Source of the DNA: DATKKK01 sp964354625
GTDB lineage: Archaea > Thermoproteota > Bathyarchaeia > Bathyarchaeales > Bathycorpusculaceae
Assembly (NCBI GenBank): GCA_964354625.1
Contig: CAYHAK010000012.1
Coordinates: forward strand, 1 to 32,176
DNA length: 32,176 nt
Direction of reading: 5' to 3'
The number at the start of each line of letters is the position of its first letter. Position 1 is the stretch's first letter. Positions 15,195 through 24,696 of the stretch are shown piece by piece. Below the pieces are notes generated by a model, which worked only from the letters and a program-made list of their open reading frames with translations, was not told the DNA's origin and made no database searches. The translations under genes were made by a program, and so were the position numbers.

Positions 15195-15587
15195 ATGCAA
15201 ATAGACACATCCGTTTCCATGAGCGAAGAACTGCTGCAGTCGATCTTCGAGGGCGCGAAAAGACTCTATCCCAGAGAAACGATCCTGCTCCTTCGAGGCA
15301 AAAAAGAGAAAAACTCAATAACCATCTCCGAGCTTCTTGTTCCACCACTGGCAAACTACGGTCACGGATTCGCCAACGTTCCGCTTCACATGCTGCCCAT
15401 GGATTTCTCAATCGTGGGAACCGCACACTCTCACCCTTCTGGGAATTTGACGCCTTCTCCCACGGATCTGAACCACTTTTTCGGATCAGTACTCATGATC
15501 GTAGGCTTCCCATACACAGACCGAAGAAACGTTGCCGTATACAACAGAAATGGCGAGAAGCTGACCTTGAGAACAGTGAAAGCTTAA
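15195..15587 (+). CDS. JAMM/MPN metalloprotease
   Basis: The product has 130 residues and is a compact Mov34/MPN-like domain. The zinc site is complete: Glu28 (RETILLL), then the JAMM motif HSHPSGNLTPSPTD with H78, H80, S88 and D91. Archaeal proteins of this kind remove ubiquitin-like SAMP modifiers or process sulfur-carrier proteins. That function is known for other members and is inferred here. No SAMP or E1-like gene lies nearby. No signal peptide is present, so it should act in the cytoplasm. Its stop is followed 26 bases later by a GC tract at 15613-15619. Confidence 0.88.
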   Translation: MQIDTSVSMSEELLQSIFEGAKRLYPRETILLLRGKKEKNSITISELLVPPLANYGHGFANVPLHMLPMDFSIVGTAHSHPSGNLTPSPTDLNHFFGSVLMIVGFPYTDRRNVAVYNRNGEKLTLRTVKA

Positions 15588-15761
15588 CCTGAACTTTCTT
15601 CCCAGGGCTCGTGCGCGCGAATACTCCGGAAAGCAGCGAGAGGATGATAGCCACCACAGGTTTCTGGTTTGAAGCAGCCACACCTGTTTTAAGCAGTCTT
15701 TCTACAGAAAACTTATAGAAGCAAGCCAACAAGAAGCTAACTGTCCCTCGGGCGAAAAGAG

Positions 15762-16682
15762 ATGCAAGATCCCGTCCAAACCACAGCAGAGAACATCAGA
15801 AAACTCAAAATCCAAGGCGCACGAAACATCGCCATAGCCGCCGCAAAAGCAATAGAGACACTGGCCAGACAGACAAAGGCACAAGACAGGAAAGCCTTCG
15901 CAAAAGAGCTTTCGGAAGCCAAACGCGTCTTATCTGCTGCAAGAGAAACCGAACCGCTAATGAGAAACGCCCTCAGATGGATAATTAACCAAGTAGAAAA
16001 CAGCAAACAAATCAGAGTCAAAGCCCTCACAAAACTGGTTTCTGAATCCTCACGCCAGTTTCTTACCGATCTTGAAAGATCGATGGAGAAAATCGCCAAG
16101 ATCGGCGGTAAGAGAATCACGGACGCTTCGACAATCCTGACACACTGCCACTCTTCCACCGTCACCTATCTGCTTAGAAAGGCTAAGCAGGAAGAAAAAG
16201 CCTTCAATGTCATATGCACAGAAACCAGACCGCTCTTCCAAGGCCGACTTACAGCAAAAGAACTGACCGAATCAGGCATACCGACTACATTGATTGTGGA
16301 TTCTGCAGCTCGCTGCTTCATGAACGCCGTTGACCTTGTTATCGTTGGCGCTGACGCCATAACCTCTGAAGGCAACGTGATAAACAAGATCGGCACAAGC
16401 ACCATCGCACTCGTTGCCAACGAAGCCAGAACGCCATTCTACGTGGTTTCAGAACTGCTAAAGTTCGACCCTGCAACCGTGTCCGGCGACTACGAAAAGA
16501 TAGAAGAAAGAAGCCCAGACGAGATCTGGAAAAAACCTCCGAAGAACCTAACCATCAGGAACCCAGCCTTCGATGTGACGAGAAGGAACTTCATCCACGG
16601 CATAATATGCGAAGAAGGAATAATCTCACCTCAATCGATAACCGCAGTCATGCACAGAAAACACCCATGGATCTTCCAGTAG
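15762..16682 (+). CDS. Ribose-1,5-bisphosphate isomerase
   Basis: The enzyme converts ribose 1,5-bisphosphate to ribulose 1,5-bisphosphate, the Rubisco substrate, in the archaeal AMP pathway. The 306 residues belong to the eIF2B-alpha/MtnA-like fold. Residues equivalent to the catalytic Cys133 and Asp202 of the Thermococcus enzyme are C129 (TILTHCHSS) and D198 (VIVGADAITSEG). ICTETRPLFQG (151-161) is the phosphate-binding segment. An eIF2B-like regulatory role is the alternative, but the form III Rubisco gene ends only ten bases downstream on the other strand and AMP phosphorylase lies just beyond. That makes the isomerase assignment strong. A TATA-like ACTTATAG lies near 15710-15717. Confidence 0.92.
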   Translation: MQDPVQTTAENIRKLKIQGARNIAIAAAKAIETLARQTKAQDRKAFAKELSEAKRVLSAARETEPLMRNALRWIINQVENSKQIRVKALTKLVSESSRQFLTDLERSMEKIAKIGGKRITDASTILTHCHSSTVTYLLRKAKQEEKAFNVICTETRPLFQGRLTAKELTESGIPTTLIVDSAARCFMNAVDLVIVGADAITSEGNVINKIGTSTIALVANEARTPFYVVSELLKFDPATVSGDYEKIEERSPDEIWKKPPKNLTIRNPAFDVTRRNFIHGIICEEGIISPQSITAVMHRKHPWIFQ

Positions 16683-16691
16683 TCAAACGTA

Positions 16692-17921
16692 CTAAGCCTT
16701 CTGACCCCATATCTGCAAAGCCACCGCAAGCTCTCTATGCGTTTCTGCATATTCAGCAAGCGAGACACCCTTCAACGTTGCGTCAACCGCCTGCCTCAAA
16801 GCCTTGGCCCCTGCAACCGTACCGCCCGAATGACCATGAATGCCTCCACCAGCCTGAATGATTACATCGTTCCCGAAGAAATCAACCAACGCAGGCACTA
16901 ACCCCGGATGCAGGCCACCAGAAGCGACAGGAAAAACAGGCTTCAAGCCACCCATCTCCATTTTCAGCGCATCCAAGTTCTCTCTAACATCCTTCTTCGA
17001 CTCAAACATTTTCCCAACAACAGTACCCACATGAAGCTGGTCCACACCAACCACTCTGGCAGCTTTAGCTATGACCCGCATCGAAACCCCATGTCTCGAA
17101 TTCCTTGTGAAGGCCGCATGTCCCGCCCTATGCGCATGTATCACCAGATCAAAACCCTGTCCTCGCAACGTCTGCAAAGCCGCAAAACCGCAAGTCAGAA
17201 CGTCTACCATAACGTATTCGCCACCTCTACTGATCACGAATTCCGCCCTTCTCAGCATCTCCTTCGTCTCAGACGTCACATTTGCCATGTAGACTTTTCT
17301 TCCACCAGTCTCTCGCTCAGCCCTATCCCGACTTTTCAGCGTCTTTGTGACACGTTCTCCGAAGGAATTGAACTCCTGGCTGCTCAGATTCTCGTCATCC
17401 TTGACGATGTCACACCCTCCGACCCAAGCGTCATAAGCCACACTGGCATGATCAACCGTCTTCAAGCCCAGCTTAGGTTTGATAATGGTGCCCACTAGAG
17501 GCCGACTGTGAACTTTCAGAAGCTTGCGGATGCCTTCAACGCCATATTTCGGACCTTTGAAGCTTCGTACAAGCTGCCTCGGAAAGTCTATGTCATTAAG
17601 TCTGAGATTCCTGAGAGTCCTCAACCCGAAAACGTTTCCCGCCACACTGCTCAGCAAGTTAGGCATGTTTCCACCCTCAAACAACTCAACAGGATAAGCT
17701 ATCTTGACGCAGTTGCCCTGTACATCGAAGACGCGAGCAGCGAGTCTTTCAACATAGGCCTTCTCAGTCGTAAGCTCCGTCCATGTTCCTATAGAACTCT
17801 CGGCTGCTACGCCACCTGCCGCTTCCTGCATGCTCACGCCCTCAGGCTCAACGCGAAAAGTACATACGACATCGGACTCACTAGGCTCATAGCTCAGATT
17901 GACAAAATCCACGTAGCGCAA
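16692..17921 (-). CDS. rbcL: Form III ribulose-bisphosphate carboxylase (Rubisco)
   Basis: The enzyme adds CO2 to ribulose 1,5-bisphosphate and yields two 3-phosphoglycerates. The frame is open from 17945 (417 residues). TTG 17921 was chosen because GAGGT lies nine bases before it and the protein then starts close to the usual YVDFVNL segment, giving 409 residues. In the longer numbering all active-site segments are present: IIKPKLGL (K156), GGCDIVKDDEN with the carbamylated K182 and metal ligands D184/E185, HAHRAGHAAF (H270, R273), loop 6 GTVVGKMF (K312), ASGGLHPG and QAGGGIHGH. The archaeal-style HAHRA and HPG patterns point to form III. It acts with the flanking isomerase and AMP phosphorylase. 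Confidence 0.96.
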   Translation of the reverse strand: MRYVDFVNLSYEPSESDVVCTFRVEPEGVSMQEAAGGVAAESSIGTWTELTTEKAYVERLAARVFDVQGNCVKIAYPVELFEGGNMPNLLSSVAGNVFGLRTLRNLRLNDIDFPRQLVRSFKGPKYGVEGIRKLLKVHSRPLVGTIIKPKLGLKTVDHASVAYDAWVGGCDIVKDDENLSSQEFNSFGERVTKTLKSRDRAERETGGRKVYMANVTSETKEMLRRAEFVISRGGEYVMVDVLTCGFAALQTLRGQGFDLVIHAHRAGHAAFTRNSRHGVSMRVIAKAARVVGVDQLHVGTVVGKMFESKKDVRENLDALKMEMGGLKPVFPVASGGLHPGLVPALVDFFGNDVIIQAGGGIHGHSGGTVAGAKALRQAVDATLKGVSLAEYAETHRELAVALQIWGQKA

Positions 17922-17960
17922 TCCAACCAGACCTCTTAAATGCAATTGATCCGACCAAGT

Positions 17961-17979
17961 CCCTTAAAGCCTTTAACCA
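17961..17979. promoter_or_regulatory. Divergent promoter between Rubisco and AMP phosphorylase
   Basis: CCTTAAAGCCTTTAACC contains TATA-like cores usable on both strands. It lies about 40 bases from rbcL TTG 17921 and about 38 bases from deoA ATG 18013. Opposite-strand genes of one pathway could thus share one control site. Confidence 0.45.
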
Positions 17980-18012
17980 GCAGACAGCTAATCAGTCAGT
18001 CTGTGGGTCTGA

Positions 18013-19557
18013 ATGAAGCTCAAAGCCAAACTCCTGGACATCCAGGCAGGCGGAAGAAACATAGCTCTGCTGGATAACGAATCCGCCAGCTTTCTAGGCG
18101 TGCATTCCTCTGACAGAGTGAAGATCACTTACCGAAAAGCGCAGCTGGTGGCCATCGTCAACGTGTCAAGCGGCCTGCCAAGCAACCAAGTAGGACTCTA
18201 CGAAGAGGCCTCCAAGAGACTAAACGTAGAAGCAGACGAAGCCGTCGACGTTCAGCCAGCGGAAATCCCAGAAGCACTCAGATACATACAGGCCAAAATA
18301 CGCGGCCAACGACTGCGCGGAAACGAAATAAGCCTAATCGTCAAAGATGTAGTCGAACGCCACCTCAGCGACATCGAACTCGCATCGTTCGTGACAGCCC
18401 TCCATATCCACGGACTGAGCATGGACGAAATCGAAGCCCTATCCAAAGCAATGGTCGAGACAGGTAGCACACTGAAACTAGACAGAAGCCCAATCCTAGA
18501 CAAACACAGCATAGGCGGAATCCCCGGTGACAAGACGTCAATGCTCATAGTCCCAATAATCGCCGCAGCTGGCTTCACGATCCCCAAGACCTCCTCGCGC
18601 GCCGTAACCTCACCGGCAGGAACCGCCGACCGTGTTGAAACCCTGTGCCCGGTCAACCTGTCAATCAAAGAAATAGAAACAATCGTGAAGAAGACAAACG
18701 CGTGTCTTGCGTGGGGTGGTACACTCGAATTGGCTCCAGCCGACGACCTATTCATCCAAGTCGAATATCCGTTGGCAATTGACCCGCTGCTATTGCCGTC
18801 GATCATGAGTAAGAAGAAGGCCATCGGCGCGACGTGCTTGATCATCGACATACCCACTGGGCGAGGCGCTAAAATCAAAACGGACGGCGAGGCTCAAGCC
18901 CTTGCCTACGACTTCATTGACCTAGGAAAACGCTTGGGAATAGCCGTTCAGTGCGCCGTAACCTTCGGTGAGCAACCCCTAGGTTACGCAATCGGTCCCG
19001 CCTTGGAGGCTAGAGAAGCACTGTCAACAATAATGGGAAACGGTCCCGTAGACCTCAAGGAAAAAGCAGTCAGTATAGCAGGCATACTTCTTGAAATGGT
19101 CGGCATCGACCGAGGAAGACAGAAGGCAGAAAGCCTTCTGAATTCTGGAAAGGCCGAGAGAAAGCTCAGAGAAATAGTAGAGGCGCAGGGCGGAAATCCG
19201 AGCGTTAAACCCCAAGACATAGCAGTCGGTGACGAGAAAGCAGAGGTGACTTCAAACAAAGATGGTGAAGTCCTCTGGGTCAACAATGCAGATGTGGCCC
19301 GCATCGCAAGGGAAGCCGGAGCACCCAAAGAGAAGGGAGCGGGGATCTTGTTGCGGGCAAAGATCGGCACGCGGGTCAAGAGAGGCGACGTTCTCTTCGA
19401 GATTTACTCTGAAAGGAACGCCAATTTGGAGGTAGCCGTCAGCTTGACAAAGGAGCTTCAGCCTATAGGATTGAGCAGAAGGCCTGAGGAACGGATGCTA
19501 ATGGAGCGCATTCCGTCCAAGAAACTGTCTAGGAAAGCTTTTGTGCTTGAGAGATGA
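18013..19557 (+). CDS. deoA: AMP phosphorylase
   Basis: The enzyme splits AMP (also CMP and UMP) with phosphate into the free base and ribose 1,5-bisphosphate, the first step of the archaeal AMP pathway. The 514 residues match archaeal AMP phosphorylases rather than the shorter bacterial thymidine phosphorylases. An extra N-terminal beta domain (about 1-85) precedes the catalytic part with the phosphate-binding segment DKHSIGGIPGDKTSM (162-176). TSSRAVTSPAGTADRVE (193-209) follows, and the C-terminal domain covers about 420-514. A GCGCGC at 18597-18602 lies inside the serine/arginine codons of this intact gene and is the exception to the GC-tract pattern. Confidence 0.95.
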   Translation: MKLKAKLLDIQAGGRNIALLDNESASFLGVHSSDRVKITYRKAQLVAIVNVSSGLPSNQVGLYEEASKRLNVEADEAVDVQPAEIPEALRYIQAKIRGQRLRGNEISLIVKDVVERHLSDIELASFVTALHIHGLSMDEIEALSKAMVETGSTLKLDRSPILDKHSIGGIPGDKTSMLIVPIIAAAGFTIPKTSSRAVTSPAGTADRVETLCPVNLSIKEIETIVKKTNACLAWGGTLELAPADDLFIQVEYPLAIDPLLLPSIMSKKKAIGATCLIIDIPTGRGAKIKTDGEAQALAYDFIDLGKRLGIAVQCAVTFGEQPLGYAIGPALEAREALSTIMGNGPVDLKEKAVSIAGILLEMVGIDRGRQKAESLLNSGKAERKLREIVEAQGGNPSVKPQDIAVGDEKAEVTSNKDGEVLWVNNADVARIAREAGAPKEKGAGILLRAKIGTRVKRGDVLFEIYSERNANLEVAVSLTKELQPIGLSRRPEERMLMERIPSKKLSRKAFVLER

Positions 19558-19632
19558 GCCAACAGACGGCAGAATACCATTCTTCCATATCCTGTCCACG
19601 TCCCTTCGTGATCGCTATTGCAGCGCCCTAAG

Positions 19633-19640
19633 TTTAAATA
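19633..19640 (+). promoter_or_regulatory. TATA box of the rps12-rps7 operon
   Basis: TTTAAATA lies about 43 bases before the rps12 ATG at 19680, typical for an archaeal promoter. It shows that this pair is transcribed from its own promoter. Confidence 0.65.
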
Positions 19641-19679
19641 TTAGAGTTGCGATTAGACTTCCGAGAGGAAAATCAAGGA

Positions 19680-20120
19680 ATGGGTTCGAAGTCTCCAAGA
19701 GGCGAGTTTGCGGCACGAAAGCTACTGGAAAAACGGAATAAGCTTCGTTGGAGCAGCATGTACTACAATCGGAAGATGCTGATGTTAGACGTAAAGGCTG
19801 ATCCTCTTGAAGGAGCACCCATGGCTCGAGGCATAGTTCTCGAAAAAGTCGGCGTTGAAAGCAAACAGCCCAACAGCGCCATCAGAAAATGCGTCAGAAC
19901 ACAGCTCATAAAGAATGGCAAACTTATCACCGCCTTTCTGCCTGGAGACGGCGCGTTGAACGTCGTTGACGAACATGATGAAGTGGTCGTAGAAGGCATA
20001 GGCGGCTCACGAGGCAGAAGCATGGGAGACATTCCGGGAGTACGCTGGAAGGTGGTTACCGTAAACGGAGTGTCATTGAACGAGCTTGTCTATGGGAGAA
20101 AGCAGAAACCTGCACGGTGA
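19680..20120 (+). CDS. rps12: 30S ribosomal protein S12
   Basis: The protein belongs to the decoding centre of the small subunit. ATG 19680 gives 146 residues, the usual archaeal length, starting MGSKSPRGEFAARKL. A longer version from an upstream TTG is less likely. The hallmark segments are present: KQPNSAIRKCVRTQL (about 61-75) and AFLPGDGALNVVDEHDEV, then GGSRGRSMGDIPGVRWKVV, whose equivalents in bacteria carry streptomycin-resistance sites. It overlaps rps7 by four bases (GTGA), so the two are translationally coupled. No nusA, L30e or RNA polymerase genes lie upstream as they do in many archaea; AMP phosphorylase is there instead. Confidence 0.97.
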   Translation: MGSKSPRGEFAARKLLEKRNKLRWSSMYYNRKMLMLDVKADPLEGAPMARGIVLEKVGVESKQPNSAIRKCVRTQLIKNGKLITAFLPGDGALNVVDEHDEVVVEGIGGSRGRSMGDIPGVRWKVVTVNGVSLNELVYGRKQKPAR

Positions 20121-20716
20121 GCATTTTGAGCCAAAAACAACAAGAAGAGAAGCGAGAGATACTTCTTTTTGAGAAGTGGAGCTTCAAAGGCATCGAAGTC
20201 AAAGACATAGGTCTCCAAAGATACATTTCTTTAAAGCCAATCGTGGTTCCACACAGTGCAGGAAGACATGAACACAAACGCTTCCGCAAAGCAAATGTGA
20301 GCATCGTTGAGAGATTGGCAAACAACCTGATGCGCCCCGGAAAAAACGCCGGCAAGAAAGCCAAGACTATGAATATGGTGAAACATGCCCTCGAGATAGC
20401 CGGATTACGCACGGGCAAGAACCCAATTGAAATGCTCGTCAGAGCCGTGGAGAACTCGGCACCGTGCGAGGACACAACAAGAATCAGCTACGGTGGAATA
20501 GTCTACCACATGTCAGTAGACGTTGCGCCTCAAAGGAGAGTAGACTTGGCCATCAGGCACCTCTCTGAAGGAGCAAGACAGGCATCGTTGAACAACCCTC
20601 GTTCAATAGAGGAATGCGTGGCCGAAGAGCTGATTTTGGCTGCCAACAATGACGTTAAGAGCTTCGCGGTTGCGAAGCGTCACGAAATAGAGAGAGTTGC
20701 GCAAGCCTCTAGATAG
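20117..20716 (+). CDS. rps7: 30S ribosomal protein S7
   Basis: S7 starts the assembly of the 30S head and contacts tRNA in the E site. The 199-residue length fits archaeal S7. The start is a GTG that overlaps the rps12 stop. The conserved region runs from RFRKANVSIVERLANNLM (about 55-72) through GKNPIEMLVRAVENSAP to APQRRVDLAIRHLSEGARQA. The C-terminal VAEELILAANNDVKSFAVAKR is the typical archaeal/eukaryotic ending. It ends 18 bases before the stop of the convergent TGS GTPase gene. EF-2 or EF-1alpha usually follows directly; here EF-1alpha comes only after the inserted GTPase gene. Confidence 0.97.
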   Translation: MSILSQKQQEEKREILLFEKWSFKGIEVKDIGLQRYISLKPIVVPHSAGRHEHKRFRKANVSIVERLANNLMRPGKNAGKKAKTMNMVKHALEIAGLRTGKNPIEMLVRAVENSAPCEDTTRISYGGIVYHMSVDVAPQRRVDLAIRHLSEGARQASLNNPRSIEECVAEELILAANNDVKSFAVAKRHEIERVAQASR

Positions 20717-20734
20717 AAGCGAATCCTGCTTTCG

Positions 20735-21910
20735 TTACTTTGCATGAATCTCCACAACGTCTCCGTCTTCAAGTACGAACGTGGTTCCGACTTTCTGAGG
20801 GCTGAAGGCAAGACGCTTTGCCCAAACCTTCGCAAAGGAGAACTTCTTGCTCAAGTCGGTGTGGATGCTTTTCGCTAGGTCATAGACCGTTGATCCCTTT
20901 TTCAAGATGAAGGGCTTTTCCGAGTATTCCTTCTCGTTTGGCTCTTTCGTGTAGATGCGCATTATGCCAACAGATGCGAACAGGGTTTCTGCGAGTTTCA
21001 CCAAGCCCTGTCTGTTCCTGCAGGAAACAGCAACGATTGGCAGCTTGCCTGCAACGTGGGTCTGAAGCAAGCTGAGATTGGCCCTAGCGTTTGGTGCCTC
21101 TGCCTTGTTTGCCACTATCACCGCTGGTTTGTAAACTGTGTTCTCGAATATGGCGCCCTCAATTTCGTTTAGCGTAGTCTCCCCTACGATCTTGACAACA
21201 CCGTCAGACACACGGTAGTTTCTTAACAGTCGTTCAACGTCCTTGAAAGTGCAGTCGACAAGTCTTCCTATTAGGGTTATTCGCAGTCCTGCGCCCATAT
21301 GCTTTCTTTCAACCTCGACATGCGCTTTAGGTTTGTTGAGCAGTATCCTTGCCTTTTCCATTTCCTTGGTGACAAGAACCAGTTGATCCACTGGGTTCTG
21401 TGCCAAATCTATCATGACGATTATTCCGTCTGCGTTGCGGGCTATGCCCAGGGTCTGGAGACCCCATGCCCTTCCATCTGCCGAACCTTCCATGAGCGCG
21501 GGAGCTTCGACTATCTGGAACTGGATGTCTTTGTAAGGAAGCATGCCTGGGATAGGCTCGCGCGTCGTGTAAGGGTCAACTGAGACTTCGGCTTTGGCAT
21601 TTGTGACTGCTCTAAGCAGACTGCTCTTGCCTGATTTCGTCAGTCCTACCAGTGCGATCTGTGCTGCGCCCTCTTTCTGAATGAAGACTTTGGGTCCGGT
21701 TTTGCCTGCCTTCTTGCGTTTCCTCTCCTCTATGTCCTTCCGCAGCATCGCTATCTGCTTCTTGACTTGGGCTTCCAGTCGAGTGGTGCCATGATGCCTG
21801 GGCACAAGGCTGAGGAATTCCTCCAGTAACCGGAGCCTCTCACGTGGGGTCTTCGCGGTCTCGTACTCTTCCCACTTGTTTTTCGCTTCGGGTGGCAGGT
21901 TGGTTGGCAT
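20735..21910 (-). CDS. Obg/DRG-like GTPase with TGS domain
   Basis: This is a translation-associated GTPase of the Obg superfamily. ATG 21910 was preferred over GTG 21931 because the product then begins MPTNLPPEAKNKW, and the GTG lies too close to the TATA box (21950-21957). The product has 391 residues. An N-terminal coiled helical part covers about 1-80. The G domain has the P-loop GLTKSGKSSLL (about 88-98) and the switch region DPYTTREPIPG. Its G3 segment reads EAPALMEG, where related proteins have DxPG, and the G4-type motif is NKAE. A C-terminal TGS domain (about 315-391) follows. Relatives bind ribosomes or ribosome-bound factors, which suits the position between rps7 and EF-1alpha. Confidence 0.88.
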   Translation of the reverse strand: MPTNLPPEAKNKWEEYETAKTPRERLRLLEEFLSLVPRHHGTTRLEAQVKKQIAMLRKDIEERKRKKAGKTGPKVFIQKEGAAQIALVGLTKSGKSSLLRAVTNAKAEVSVDPYTTREPIPGMLPYKDIQFQIVEAPALMEGSADGRAWGLQTLGIARNADGIIVMIDLAQNPVDQLVLVTKEMEKARILLNKPKAHVEVERKHMGAGLRITLIGRLVDCTFKDVERLLRNYRVSDGVVKIVGETTLNEIEGAIFENTVYKPAVIVANKAEAPNARANLSLLQTHVAGKLPIVAVSCRNRQGLVKLAETLFASVGIMRIYTKEPNEKEYSEKPFILKKGSTVYDLAKSIHTDLSKKFSFAKVWAKRLAFSPQKVGTTFVLEDGDVVEIHAK

Positions 21911-21949
21911 TGGCCACACGCGTCCAAACACTAATCTCGAAAGTCAACT

Positions 21950-21957
21950 TTTATATT
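21950..21957 (-). promoter_or_regulatory. TATA box of the TGS GTPase gene
   Basis: AATATAAA on the minus strand lies about 43 bases before ATG 21910 and supports that start over the GTG at 21931. Confidence 0.55.
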
Positions 21958-22001
21958 TGTTCCCACGCAGGCTGATTCGTAATTGCTTTGATCATCATAA
22001 C

Positions 22002-22010
22002 ATTAAAATA
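22002..22010 (+). promoter_or_regulatory. Probable TATA box of the EF-1alpha gene
   Basis: ATTAAAATA is the best AT-rich element upstream of EF-1alpha. It predicts a leader of about 50 bases before TTG 22084. The AT-rich 21950-22080 interval has no other feature. Confidence 0.4.
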
Positions 22011-22083
22011 ATCGAATGAACAGTTGTGTAAACGAATTCACTAAAATCTAAAGGGAAATTTGGAAGAGAGAGATGTATAGAAA

Positions 22084-23388
<1,305 letters not shown>

Positions 23389-23395
23389 ACCCCAT

Positions 23396-23406
23396 CTTCC
23401 TTTTTC
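23396..23406 (+). terminator. Probable EF-1alpha transcript end
   Basis: A pyrimidine-rich run ending in five T residues lies 13 bases after the stop codon. Archaeal RNA polymerase commonly terminates at such oligo-T tracts. No strong hairpin is seen. Confidence 0.4.
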
Positions 23407-23620
23407 TGGATTCACAAACGGTTCGCGCGCGTGTTTCTTCCCTACTCACGTATGCGACAGACTGGGTCTTGTATAGAGCGTCACGAGAAAGTGGGTGTCT
23501 TCTGTCTTTGCCATTGTATTTGGCGCGCGTTAGAAGGCTCCTCTCAAACTGGAGGAAGACGCTTTCGTTTGCGCAAACAAAATAAAGAGTCAGGCCTACG
23601 GAGTACTTGGTGCTTGGCTG
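23407..23620. other. Gene-free stretch with two GC tracts
   Basis: No supported gene lies between EF-1alpha and the XPF nuclease. The stretch has alternating GC tracts at 23424-23431 and 23523-23529, separated by about 90 bases without a convincing reading frame. It may be the trace of a removed gene. Confidence 0.4.
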
Positions 23621-24331
23621 ATGTCAGGAACTGAAACGTTGCTTCCCTATTTGAAGGAGAAGAAGCATAACGAGGAACAACAGCCTACGATAATCGTTGA
23701 TGGCCGCGAGGCAAACACCGCAGCCAAAATCGTAAAGGGGCTTGTAGAGCGGGGGGTCAACGTCAGAACCGAACACCTGGAAAAAGGAGACTATGTTCTG
23801 TCTGATCTGTGTGCCGTGGAAAGGAAAACCGTCAAGGACTTTGTCTACACGCTCACGCATCGCTATCTGTTTGAGCAACTGTTTAGACTCAAGGAAGTCT
23901 ATCCCAAGTCGCTGATCTTGCTCGAAGGCTACTTGCCTATTATCTACAAGTACAGCCGGATTCAGCCCGCAGCTGTGTGGGGCGCCATGTTTGCCTTGGC
24001 CAGAAACGGTATTCCTATGGTAACCACGACTTCTTACAAAGAGACAATTGACTTTCTGTATGTTGCAGCACGGCAGGAACAGATAGTGGAGAAACGTTCG
24101 CCTACGGTTCATGCCTTCAAGAACTATGACAGTACGTCTGACGCGCAGATCTACTTCGTGGCGAGCTTGCCCAACGTCGGAAGAGAGAAGGCACTAGCAA
24201 TCCTTAAATCCTATCAAACGCCGCTAAACGCCATGGTCAACGTTAACGATTGGCCAGAAACTGTCTACGGGCTAGGCCCGATAATAAGCAATAAGGCCAA
24301 AGAAGTGCTGAGAACTCCGTTCAAGGAATGA
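23621..24331 (+). CDS. XPF/ERCC4-type DNA endonuclease (short archaeal form)
   Basis: The enzyme cuts branched or flapped DNA near single/double-strand junctions and in archaea works with PCNA. The 236 residues have the nuclease signature: VDGRE (26-30), then GDYVLSD (56-62), VERK (66-69) and KDF, equivalent to the GDx-nVERKx3D active site. A tandem helix-hairpin-helix DNA-binding region follows at about 165-232 (FVASLPNVGREKALAIL; VYGLGPIISNKAKEVL). The helicase half found in Hef is absent, as in crenarchaeal-type XPF. The ATG of the next, unknown gene overlaps its stop (ATGA), so the two are cotranslated. Confidence 0.93.
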   Translation: MSGTETLLPYLKEKKHNEEQQPTIIVDGREANTAAKIVKGLVERGVNVRTEHLEKGDYVLSDLCAVERKTVKDFVYTLTHRYLFEQLFRLKEVYPKSLILLEGYLPIIYKYSRIQPAAVWGAMFALARNGIPMVTTTSYKETIDFLYVAARQEQIVEKRSPTVHAFKNYDSTSDAQIYFVASLPNVGREKALAILKSYQTPLNAMVNVNDWPETVYGLGPIISNKAKEVLRTPFKE

Positions 24332-24696
24332 GAAGCATGGAAATAAGAATCAATCCAACGCGAAAAGCCACGATCCTTGGATTGGACAAGCGCTCATTTG
24401 GAAACATTGCATGGTGCGCCGCAACCTTCGGCATAAATAGGCTCTATTGGATAGGTGGATACGTGCTGTGCTTGGAAGTCTACGAGAAAGCCTTTGAACA
24501 TGAATTGAGCAAAGAGGAATTTCCAATAAGCCAGATCTGCTTCACCGAGTTTCCGAAATACGAGAAGACCCACGAGATTGACAAGAGCTTTCAAATTCCC
24601 TTGGTCGATGTTTCGGACATGAAGCTGTTCCAAGAGATATTGAAAGCAATACTGGAGCACGAGAAGAACGCGAAGCTTAAGGAGAGAGAGACTTAG
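24328..24696 (+). CDS. Unknown protein cotranslated with XPF nuclease
   Basis: The product has 122 residues (119 if ATG 24337 is used). It is soluble, with a mixed alpha/beta N-terminal half (IRINPTRKATILGLDKRSF, then WCAATFGINRLYWIGGYVL) and an acidic helical C-terminus (KLFQEILKAILEHEKNAK). No known family or motif is recognised. The four-base overlap with the XPF gene implies coupled translation, so it may be a partner or regulator of the nuclease. This is an inference from context alone. Its end overlaps the convergent iorB gene by 20 bases. Confidence 0.7.
   Translation: MRSMEIRINPTRKATILGLDKRSFGNIAWCAATFGINRLYWIGGYVLCLEVYEKAFEHELSKEEFPISQICFTEFPKYEKTHEIDKSFQIPLVDVSDMKLFQEILKAILEHEKNAKLKERET

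Noticed and set aside
16908..17498. 196-codon plus-strand frame
   Set aside because: It is antisense to Rubisco, whose active-site segments fix the true frame.
18596..18602. GC tract in deoA as another lesion
   Set aside because: The AMP phosphorylase frame runs through it unbroken and encodes a conserved Ser-Ser-Arg-Ala segment.
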